From assembly GCA_022821235.1 (NCBI GenBank), contig JAJEEA010000236.1, positions 1-57,580 of the forward strand: 57,580 bases of DNA, written 5' to 3'. Shown piece after piece: positions 32,453 to 39,882 of this stretch. A program made the translations under genes and the position numbers. The notes beneath the pieces were generated by a model. It had not been told where the DNA came from. It was given only the letters and a program-made list of their open reading frames with translations, and did no database searches. Every line of letters begins with the position of its first letter. The first letter of the stretch is position 1. Source of the DNA: Vicinamibacteria bacterium. Its GTDB lineage: Bacteria > Acidobacteriota > Vicinamibacteria > Vicinamibacterales > UBA8438.

Positions 32453-34264
32453 ATGCCGAACCGAAATGCCACGCTCGCGGTCCTGCTCGCAGCCTTCGCG
32501 GCCCTGACCCTCCCGCCCCTCGCGGGCGCGCAGCAGGGCACGACCGTCACCCGCGAGGCGCGGCCGTTCACGCCGGTCACCGACGAGATGCTGCGGAGCC
32601 CCGACCCCGGCGACTGGCTGATGACCCACCGGACCTACGACTTCCAGGCCTACAGCCCGCTCGACCAGATAAACCGCGACAACGTCGACCAGCTTCAGGT
32701 GGCGTGGATGCGGGCGATGGACGAGGGGCCGCAGCAGACGCAACCGCTCGTCTACGACGGCGTGATGTACCTCGCCCACAACGACGACCACATCCAGGCC
32801 CTCGACGCCACCACCGGCGACATGCTCTGGGACTACCGCCGCGAGACGCCGGCCGACCTGCGCCAGTACGTCACCCTCGGCAACCGCACCCGGAACCTCG
32901 CCATCTACGGCAACCACATCTACCACCTGACCGCCGACGCGCACCTCCTCGCCCTCGACGCGAGCACCGGCGAGGTCGCCTTCGACACCGAGATGGCCGA
33001 CTACCGCGACGGCATCACCCACTCGACCGGCGCGATGATCATCGACGGCCGGGTCCTCGCCGGCCGCACCTGCAGCCCCCGCAGCCGCGAGGCGCGCTGC
33101 TTCCTCTCCGCCCACGACTCCAACGACGGCAGCGAGCTGTGGCGCGTCTACACCGCGGCCGGCTCGGACGACCCCGGCGGCGAGAGCTGGGGCGACCTGC
33201 CCGTGTCCGAGCGCGTCCACGTGTCGCCGTGGGGCGCCCCCGGCAGCTACGACCCCGAGCTCGGGCTCATCTACTGGGGCATCGCCGTCCCCCTGCCCTA
33301 CCCGCGCATCGTGCGCCGCGGCACGTGGGACGTGGGCGACAGCACCCCGTGCGAGCTGTACTCCAACTCGACGGTGGCCCTCTCCGTCGGCGACGGCGCC
33401 ATGGAGTGGTACTACCAGCACCTGCCCTGCGACGACTGGGACCAGGACTTCGTGCAGGAGCGCACCCTCATCGACACCGTCATCGACCCCGACCCCGAGG
33501 CGGCGATGTGGGTCAACCCCAACCTCGCGGGCACCGCCGAGGAGCGCCAGGTCGTGGTCACCATGGGCGAGCCGGGCGGCCTCTTCGTCCTCGACCGCGC
33601 CACCGGCGAGTTCCTGTGGGGGCACCCCGTGCCCTACGACAGCACCGAGCGCTTCGTCATCAGCGACATCGACCCCGCGACCGGCCAGGTCTTCATCAAC
33701 ATGGACCTCGTGGCCCGCGAGCTCGGCCAGCAGTTCATCATCTGCGGCCACAACGTCAAGGGCTGGTGGTCGTGGTCGTACAGCCCCCTGACCGGGATGC
33801 TCTACGTCCCCATCAACCGCTCGTGCCTGAACCAGACCACCAACGAGCGCTCCGTTTCGGGCACCAGCCCCCGCTTCACCCAGCCCGAGCCCGGCTTCGA
33901 GGTCGACGGCCACCTCACCGAGGTGCGCGCCATCGACATCTCCACCGGCCGCGAGGCGTGGCGCTACACCCAGCGCGCCCCCAACGCCGGCTCCACCCTC
34001 GCCACCGCCGGCAACGTCGTCTTCCACGGCGACCTCAACCGCCGCTACCGCGCCTTCGACGCCGAGACCGGCGACGTCCTGTGGGAGACCATCCTCGGCA
34101 GCCAGATCACCGGCTTCCCCGTCACCTACACCGCGGGCGGCCGGCAGTACCTGACGGTGCCGGTGGGCGGCGCGTCGATCTTCCAGTTGAGCAACTACGC
34201 CTCCGAGCTCGAGGCGCCCATGGGCAGCAACATGATCGTCACCTTCGCGCTGCCGGAGGAGTGA
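32453..34264 (+). CDS. PQQ-type quinoprotein dehydrogenase
   Basis: The 603-aa protein starts at an ATG with GGAG eight nt upstream, and the signal peptide ends 'PLAGAQQG'. Propeller blades of the quinoprotein type are clear: 'DWLMTHRTYDFQAYSPLDQI', 'VYDGVMYLAHNDDHIQALDA', 'LLALDASTGEVAFD', 'RATGEFLWGHPV', 'LTGMLYVPINRSC' and 'AFDAETGDVLWETILGSQIT'. No CxxCH motif is present, so electrons must pass to a separate acceptor, perhaps the haem protein at 28980. It is related to methanol/alcohol/glucose dehydrogenase-like proteins; the PQQ ligands cannot be assigned with certainty. It is the second gene of the pair with the phosphotriesterase-like hydrolase. Confidence 0.9.
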   Translation: MPNRNATLAVLLAAFAALTLPPLAGAQQGTTVTREARPFTPVTDEMLRSPDPGDWLMTHRTYDFQAYSPLDQINRDNVDQLQVAWMRAMDEGPQQTQPLVYDGVMYLAHNDDHIQALDATTGDMLWDYRRETPADLRQYVTLGNRTRNLAIYGNHIYHLTADAHLLALDASTGEVAFDTEMADYRDGITHSTGAMIIDGRVLAGRTCSPRSREARCFLSAHDSNDGSELWRVYTAAGSDDPGGESWGDLPVSERVHVSPWGAPGSYDPELGLIYWGIAVPLPYPRIVRRGTWDVGDSTPCELYSNSTVALSVGDGAMEWYYQHLPCDDWDQDFVQERTLIDTVIDPDPEAAMWVNPNLAGTAEERQVVVTMGEPGGLFVLDRATGEFLWGHPVPYDSTERFVISDIDPATGQVFINMDLVARELGQQFIICGHNVKGWWSWSYSPLTGMLYVPINRSCLNQTTNERSVSGTSPRFTQPEPGFEVDGHLTEVRAIDISTGREAWRYTQRAPNAGSTLATAGNVVFHGDLNRRYRAFDAETGDVLWETILGSQITGFPVTYTAGGRQYLTVPVGGASIFQLSNYASELEAPMGSNMIVTFALPEE

Positions 34265-34340
34265 ATGCCGCGGCCGCGGGCTGACAGGCACCGCCGAGTC
34301 TCTGCCAGTCCGCGGCGGCCGACCGCCGAGACGATACGCC

Positions 34341-34544
34341 ATGCCCCAAGAGCCGCCGAACAATCGCCGCATCGACTGGACGGGTGTTCAGCCCGACGAC
34401 TCACCCATCGAGCCTCTCGATGGCCGAACCTTCCTGCTCCGCCTGCGGCGGCTCGAAGCGCACGCGCGCGACCTGACGATCCTGCGCCGGGCCCTCATGC
34501 AACGCCAAGCTCATGACCGACGGGTTTCTCCAGATTCTGAATGA
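34341..34544 (+). CDS. Small charged protein upstream of a nucleotidyltransferase
   Basis: The 67-aa product begins 'MPQEPPNNRRIDWTGVQPDD' and continues with a helical 'LLRLRRLEAHARDLTILRRA'. It overlaps the next gene by 32 bp, an arrangement of a small accessory gene before a minimal nucleotidyltransferase. No clear Shine-Dalgarno is seen, only GAGACG nearby. No family is recognised, but its place suggests a toxin-antitoxin or regulatory partner. Confidence 0.45.
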   Translation: MPQEPPNNRRIDWTGVQPDDSPIEPLDGRTFLLRLRRLEAHARDLTILRRALMQRQAHDRRVSPDSE

Positions 34545-34890
34545 GCTCCACGACCACGGCGTCGATTTCGTGATCGTCGGCGGCGTCGCCGTCGGGCTCC
34601 ACGGCGGCTCGCGCGTCACCTTCGATCTCCACATCGTTCCCAGCCTGGCACCCGATTCGTGGCGGGCCGCCGTCGACCTGCTCTGGTCTCTCGGGGCGCG
34701 TCCACGGATTCCCGAATCGCTCGACCGGATTCGCGACGTGGAGCAGGTCCGCCGATGGCGGTCCGAGAAGAACATGCTGGCCCTGAACTTCCGCACACCG
34801 GACGGCGCCACCGAGGTCGACCCTGCTGGTCGCCGAGAGCGACGGCTTCCAGCCACTCCGCCGCCGCGCGGTCGACGTCGCCGTGGATGA
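34513..34890 (+). pseudogene. AbiEii/DUF6036-like nucleotidyltransferase, N-terminal part, frameshifted
   Basis: The frame begins 'MTDGFLQILNELHDHGVDFV' and has the minimal nucleotidyltransferase signature 'VIVGGVAVGLHGGSRVTFDL' followed by HIV. The usual DLD carboxylate pair reads DLH, so one catalytic Asp is missing. After 'FRTPDGATEVD' the frame goes wrong. Removing one C near 34817-34822 gives 'LLVAESDGFQPLRRRAVDVA' and 'SIDDLIEMKQRSGRPQDRLD', the expected C-terminal half, which is found in the frame of the next feature. In this family the enzyme transfers nucleotides to tRNA or other targets as a toxin. With both a frameshift and a lost Asp, it is probably inactive or contains a sequencing error. 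Confidence 0.65.
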
Positions 34891-35926
34891 GCGCACGTTT
34901 TCGGTGGCGTCGATCGACGACCTGATCGAGATGAAGCAGCGTAGCGGCAGACCGCAGGACCGGCTGGACATCACGGACTTGCGAAACATCCAGACGCGCC
35001 TTGACCGCCCCGTCACGACCTCGACACCAGCGGCCGTGAATCAACGCAGCCGTCGCTCAAGTCGACCAAGCGCCACCCGAGACGAGCTGCCGAAGATCGA
35101 AGGCAGCGTCCTTGGAATCGACATCGGCTGGTCCCAAACGTCTCGCACGAGCGCTGTCTGCCGCCTGTCCTGGGATGACCGTCACGTCCTGTGGAAGACC
35201 GACCGATTCCGTGCCACGACCCCCGAACGGCACACAATCAGCCGCGTGGCAGGCGAGAACGCCCTTCGCGCGGTCGCGATCGACGGTCCTCTTCGCCAGA
35301 GTTTCGACTCGATTGGTCGCTATCGCAGCGCCGAGCGCCTGCTCAGCCGTGGAGTCCTTCGGAAGCGCATTGGCAAGCCCGGTCAGTCCAGCTCTCCCAA
35401 CGGGCGGAAACTGAACACGGAGGCGAACAAGACCGCCGAGTTCGTGAGACGCCGTTGCCGCGTAAGCAGGGCGCGGCATGCGGTACGGATCGACGAGTTC
35501 GCCATCGTAGAGGCCTTTCCGACGACGTTCCTCGGGGCCATGATCCAAGATCCGCCGCCCCCGCACCGCGGCGAGAGGTCGGACGCGTACTTCGTGCACT
35601 TGGCCGAGCGTCGGTCCTTCGATCAGCTTGCGCAGAGATTGCTCAGCGGCCGGACCTGGATCCGCGACCCAGGTGACCTCCGCAACCACGACGACAGAGC
35701 AGCCTTCGTCTGCGCCCTCACGGCGCTCTCGGTCGCAGCGGGCGAGTTCACGGCCGTTGGCGACGACCGCGACGGCTGGATCATCCTGCCACCGCAATGG
35801 GCGTTCGCTGACTGGGCGTGGACCGCGGCCAATGAGACGGCGCGCCACGAACAACGCGAACAACGGTCGGAGTCCCGGGGGAGACTGCTGTCGTTTCCCG
35901 AGAATCAGCCACCGTCCGTTCTCTGA
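34883..35926 (+). CDS. DUF429 RNase H-fold protein, frame continuous with nucleotidyltransferase C-terminus
   Basis: The first ~45 residues ('RTFSVASIDDLIEMKQRSGR', 'ITDLRNIQTRL') are the tail of the nucleotidyltransferase, read in frame. The rest is DUF429 (PF04250): 'GSVLGIDIGWSQTSRTSAVC' near residues 74-93, 'AVAIDGPLRQSFD', 'FAIVEAFPTTFLGAMI' and 'NHDDRAAFVCALTALSVAAG', with the acidic residues of an RNase H-like nuclease. No stop codon separates the parts. A GTG at 35036 without a Shine-Dalgarno is the only candidate independent start. So this is either a true nucleotidyltransferase-DUF429 fusion or two coupled genes. It converges on the defence operon, 109 nt away. Confidence 0.72.
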   Translation: MDERTFSVASIDDLIEMKQRSGRPQDRLDITDLRNIQTRLDRPVTTSTPAAVNQRSRRSSRPSATRDELPKIEGSVLGIDIGWSQTSRTSAVCRLSWDDRHVLWKTDRFRATTPERHTISRVAGENALRAVAIDGPLRQSFDSIGRYRSAERLLSRGVLRKRIGKPGQSSSPNGRKLNTEANKTAEFVRRRCRVSRARHAVRIDEFAIVEAFPTTFLGAMIQDPPPPHRGERSDAYFVHLAERRSFDQLAQRLLSGRTWIRDPGDLRNHDDRAAFVCALTALSVAAGEFTAVGDDRDGWIILPPQWAFADWAWTAANETARHEQREQRSESRGRLLSFPENQPPSVL

Positions 35927-36035
35927 TTCCCCACGAGCCCGAGCCGGCGGACCCTCCTGAGTGGACGGCCAACGAATCCGCGTGTGCAGGGTCCACCCAG
36001 AGGGCACCCTTCAACCGGGAGGCGCATCCTTGCAC

Positions 36036-37286
36036 TCAGAACAGATCGCTGAGCTCGTTCTCGCCCCCAGAGCCATCGACCCTCGGTTCAGCCGCACGGG
36101 CCGATGAGTCGTCCACGCCCCGCTGTATGGTCATCTGTTTCCGGCGCTCCAGATCGCGGAACCGATCCATGAACAGGGCGTCTTCCCCGTCGGTGGTACT
36201 GACGTACAGCCACCGCGTCGCTCGCGTGATGCCGACGAACAGCCAGCGTTCGAGCCGGTCGGAATCGGTCTTCCCCAGCAACTTGCGATTCAAGCGCGGC
36301 ATCAGAACCGTGTCGAAAGTCAAGCCCTTGGAGCTCGGGTATGGCATGAGCTTGGGCAAGGGTGTGCCAAAGTCGACGGGCGGGACCGGGTCGTCCTTCC
36401 TGCGCGCCGACTCGTTGATCTCCACCTCGAGCCCGGCTTCGCTCAGCGCGCGAGCGTAGCTGCGGGTGCGGTACTTGTCCGGAAACAGGATGGCGATGCG
36501 TTCGTTCCGATCGATCCGGGTGCGGACCACTTCAATCAAGTGCGAGCGTTCGTCCTCGGCGTCCCTCGCGAGGTACAGCAGGGGCAACTGACGCTCACCC
36601 CTTTCGACCGGCGGATTCTGCTCGATGAATCGCCTCCGTTCCACGTCGTCGCGGACGAACGAAGCGCCTGCCTGCACGATGTACGGCGAGCAACGGTACG
36701 CGTCGAGCAGCGCGAGGTTGCGCCGACGCAGCCCGAGCGCCCTCGCGACGCCCGTCTCGTCGGCGTCCCGGTCGTAGAGCTTCTGCTTCGGGTCCATGAA
36801 GACCGTCACGTGCTGCGCAACGGCCGCCAGCGTCTCGAAGTCGCGTCGGTCCAGATCCTGGCCCTCGTCAACCATCACGAAGTCGAACAGACGCTCGGAG
36901 GTCTTCAAGTGGCGCGTCTTCTCCCACACCGCCTGTCGGATCGCCTCCCAGTCACGGCTGCGGCCACTCCAGGGCATTCGCTTGTCGACCTGATCCCTGT
37001 AGTACTCGCCGCACCAGGCGTCGAAGGTCACTACGCAGTCCTCCGGAAGTGCAAGGTCGCGTAGCGCTGCCCGGATGTAGGCCTTGAGCGCGTTCGTGTA
37101 GACGAACAGGCGGCAACGGTCCGGCGGAATCCCGTACTGGTCGAGCAGATGGCGCGCCCGATGCAGCAGAACGATGGTCTTGCCGGAGCCGGGAGAGCCC
37201 AGCACCAACCGATGCTGCTTTGGATTCGCTTCGACCGCCCGGCTCTGTGCAACGGTCAGTTCACTGCGGGGAACGAGCCAACTCAC
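36036..37286 (-). CDS. Compact UvrD-like superfamily 1 helicase/ATPase, last gene of the defence operon
   Basis: The 416-aa protein starts at a GTG at 37286 with GGAGG 5 nt upstream, overlapping the Hsp70 stop by 4 bp. The motifs are Q-like 'TVAQSRAVEAN', Walker A 'LGSPGSGKT' (about residues 29-37), Walker B 'FVMVDEGQDLD' (136-146), 'VFMDPKQKLYD' (motif III), 'LDAYRCSPYIV' (motif IV Arg), 'PYPSSKGLTFDTVLMPRLN' (motif V) and 'RWLFVGITRATRWLYVS' (motif VI). It is short for SF1, lacking most of the 1B/2B insertions and any nuclease domain, so it may act as an ATPase sensor. It is the last gene before the convergent DUF429 gene. Confidence 0.9.
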   Translation of the reverse strand: MSWLVPRSELTVAQSRAVEANPKQHRLVLGSPGSGKTIVLLHRARHLLDQYGIPPDRCRLFVYTNALKAYIRAALRDLALPEDCVVTFDAWCGEYYRDQVDKRMPWSGRSRDWEAIRQAVWEKTRHLKTSERLFDFVMVDEGQDLDRRDFETLAAVAQHVTVFMDPKQKLYDRDADETGVARALGLRRRNLALLDAYRCSPYIVQAGASFVRDDVERRRFIEQNPPVERGERQLPLLYLARDAEDERSHLIEVVRTRIDRNERIAILFPDKYRTRSYARALSEAGLEVEINESARRKDDPVPPVDFGTPLPKLMPYPSSKGLTFDTVLMPRLNRKLLGKTDSDRLERWLFVGITRATRWLYVSTTDGEDALFMDRFRDLERRKQMTIQRGVDDSSARAAEPRVDGSGGENELSDLF

Positions 37287-39703
37287 CGCGGCCTCCTTAT
37301 GATCTCGTTCCGGGTCTCCGGCAGCACGCCGTCACCCGTCGTCGGTTCCTGGGCCCGCCCCCGCCGCGTGCGCTCCTCGTCGGCGGCCTGTTCCCGTCGG
37401 CTGTCCCGAGCCAGCCGGGCACCGAAGCGGTACCAGTGCAGTTCGAAGTCATCCAGAGTCGCCACAGGATCGAACGCGTCGAACGCCTGCTCCAGGAGGG
37501 CATCGCATTCAATGGTCGACTTCTCCAGTTTCGCGACCACCCGCGCCTTCAGAATGAGGCTCGGTGGATTCGACTCGCGTGCGATCGCCGCCTCGACGGT
37601 CTCCATCGCCGCCTTCAATCGGCCCTGACGCTCCTGCGCCAGGGCGAGGTTGAACAGCGGGCCGTTCCACGCCGACGGAATTGCCGCCGCCTCGCGGTAG
37701 AACTTCTCCTCCCGCTCGTGGTCGCCCAGTCTGCCGGCGATGATGCCCATACGGTTGAGAATCCCGGCGTTCGGCGATGTCCTGATCAGACTGCTCAGCA
37801 GACTCAGGGCCCGCTCGCAGTGCCCCAGCTCCGCTTCCAGCTCGGCGATCCTCTCCACCGTCTTGCGCTGCTCCGCCTTCGACACGACTCCCGTGCGCAT
37901 CCTTTCCTGCAGCTCGAGTATCTCGTCGCGCTTGGCATTCGGGTTCACGACGCTGGTGAGAGGATTCTCAACGGTGAGTTGGAACTCCTCCTCGGCGTCG
38001 TCGCCGCCGTCCGGGCGTGCAAGACGCAGGTGCAGTACCTGGTTGACGTCCATCCGATAGCGCAGCCGCAGTGGATCGCCCTTGGCGACACCCCTGCGAA
38101 TCGTCCAGATCCCGGACATCAGGACACGGTCGTCGGCGTTCGACAATGCAACCCGCAGGTTCACGTCGTCCACGAGACTCGTCTCGGGAGCCACCAGCCG
38201 GTCGTTTTCGGCCCAGTCTCCGTCCGGGGGATACGGAAGCTCGGTGCCGTCACCGATCAACTCGACAGGTCCCGTCGCGGTCTGGATGTTGATGCTGTCC
38301 CCAGTGACCGGCCGAACGAGTCCCTGCCCGCGAACGGCCAACGAGAACGCCTGCCATGCGGCTCCGTGCGCTACCGCGGTCTGCGTACGCTCCGAGTCGT
38401 CGAAAGACAGGGTTCGGGCCTCGGAGAAGAAGTCGTCGACAGCCTCGACAATCTGCGGGATCAGGGCGCTCCCGCCGACCAGCAGGCAGAAATCGACGTC
38501 GCCCGACTCCAGGTTGGCCCGGCCGAGCGCATCCTGAAGCGGCGCGAACACCGAGCACGTCATGAGGTAGTCGGTCTCGCGGGGGTAGAGCAGATCGCGG
38601 TCCAGAAACGGCTCGACCACCCTGTGGAACTCGACCGCGCTCAGCGTCGGCGATTGGAGGCGCAAGGCCGTTCCGTCGCGCAGGGTGCAAGGATAGACGC
38701 CCGGATTCTTCTGGCCGAGCTTGGTGCGCTCTTCCTCGTAGCGGCCGAACTTCTTGAGACGGGCGATCTCCCGGCAGAGCCCGATCTTCAAGGATTCCGC
38801 ACAACCGAGCAGCGCCGGAATCACTCGCTCGAACTTGGCGCGGTAGTCCAGATCGTGGGGCTGCAAGCCGTTCTGCTCGATGAGTTGCGGAATCAGGACC
38901 CCCGTGACTATCGCGCGATCGATGTCGCCGCCACCGAGGCGGTGGTAGCGGGAGACCGAGCGCGGCGCCACCTCGATACCGGCCGACGCGCCGGGTCTCG
39001 GCGGGCGAAGCTCGAAGACGGCGACGTCACACGTTCCCCCGCCGAAGTCGAACACCACGAGACGGCGGCGCTCGGACAGGCCCGCGAACGTCTCCGTGCC
39101 GTGCGTGAACACGTAGTCGATGAAGGCAGCGATGGGCTCATCCAGAAGGGCGCCGGGCGCCAGCTCAATACCGGCGAGCCCCGCAGCCTCGAGCGTGTCG
39201 TGCCGTTGAGACGCCTGAAACGAAGCCGGCACCGTCACCACCGTCGCGGCTTCGGGCTGCCCGTCGTCGCCCGACGCGGAGTCCATGAGGAACTTCAGCA
39301 CATGCCCCGCGAGCTCCTTGGCGGATCGAAACCCGGCCGGGGCCTTGTGATAGGTCCGGCGAACGCCGATGTCGTTCTTGCAGTCCCAGAAGATGTTGCG
39401 GTACTGCTCCAGACCGAGATCTCCGAGGCGTGCGCGCAGGTCCTTGGCTCCGGCACCCACGTAGACCTGCCCGTCGTGGAGGGCCAGAACCGACGGGACG
39501 AGCGTGTGGAACTGTGGTCCCTGTCGTGTGGGCTGCTCGACGTCGAGACAGCGCACTTCGGGCGTACCGCCGCTCTCCAGCGCGACGACAATCTCGGCCA
39601 CCGTCGAATTGGTCGTTCCCAGGTCGATGCCGATCACCCGCAGGGGTCGCCGTGACGCCGGAACCTGGCTGTCGGCCGCGGTGGCAAGTGCAGTGAAGCT
39701 CAT
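37283..39703 (-). CDS. Hsp70-like ATPase with C-terminal TPR-like region, defence operon
   Basis: The 806-aa protein starts at an ATG at 39703 with GAGG upstream. The nucleotide-binding domain is complete: 'RVIGIDLGTTNSTVAEIVVA' (phosphate 1, residues 22-41), 'VVTVPASFQASQRHDTLEAA' , 'VVFDFGGGTCDVAVFE' (phosphate 2, 216-231), 'RLGGGDIDRAI' and 'CLLVGGSALIPQIVEAVDDF' (adenosine, 406-425). A diverged substrate-binding-like part follows. The segment from about 640 ('AELEAELGHCERALSLLSSL', 'LFNLALAQERQGRLKAAMET') looks like TPR helices. It is clearly not DnaK: no GrpE/DnaJ neighbours, and a long insertion. Its end overlaps the UvrD-like start, and it lies 179 nt after the helicase. It may sense or remodel a phage target. 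Confidence 0.9.
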   Translation of the reverse strand: MSFTALATAADSQVPASRRPLRVIGIDLGTTNSTVAEIVVALESGGTPEVRCLDVEQPTRQGPQFHTLVPSVLALHDGQVYVGAGAKDLRARLGDLGLEQYRNIFWDCKNDIGVRRTYHKAPAGFRSAKELAGHVLKFLMDSASGDDGQPEAATVVTVPASFQASQRHDTLEAAGLAGIELAPGALLDEPIAAFIDYVFTHGTETFAGLSERRRLVVFDFGGGTCDVAVFELRPPRPGASAGIEVAPRSVSRYHRLGGGDIDRAIVTGVLIPQLIEQNGLQPHDLDYRAKFERVIPALLGCAESLKIGLCREIARLKKFGRYEEERTKLGQKNPGVYPCTLRDGTALRLQSPTLSAVEFHRVVEPFLDRDLLYPRETDYLMTCSVFAPLQDALGRANLESGDVDFCLLVGGSALIPQIVEAVDDFFSEARTLSFDDSERTQTAVAHGAAWQAFSLAVRGQGLVRPVTGDSINIQTATGPVELIGDGTELPYPPDGDWAENDRLVAPETSLVDDVNLRVALSNADDRVLMSGIWTIRRGVAKGDPLRLRYRMDVNQVLHLRLARPDGGDDAEEEFQLTVENPLTSVVNPNAKRDEILELQERMRTGVVSKAEQRKTVERIAELEAELGHCERALSLLSSLIRTSPNAGILNRMGIIAGRLGDHEREEKFYREAAAIPSAWNGPLFNLALAQERQGRLKAAMETVEAAIARESNPPSLILKARVVAKLEKSTIECDALLEQAFDAFDPVATLDDFELHWYRFGARLARDSRREQAADEERTRRGRAQEPTTGDGVLPETRNEIIRRPR

Positions 39704-39882
39704 GAATTCCGTTCCTCGCAGTCCCCGCCGGCGCTCCCGGTGACACCCCACGCCGCCGAGCATCATCACGGCGCTGGCAAATCGCTATTCCGCCGGCGAC
39801 ATCACTCCATGCGGCTGGCTGCCACCGTGGACGCAGTACCCGCGGCGCGCGCCAGCAACGCGGTCTCGACAACCGCAGAGAC

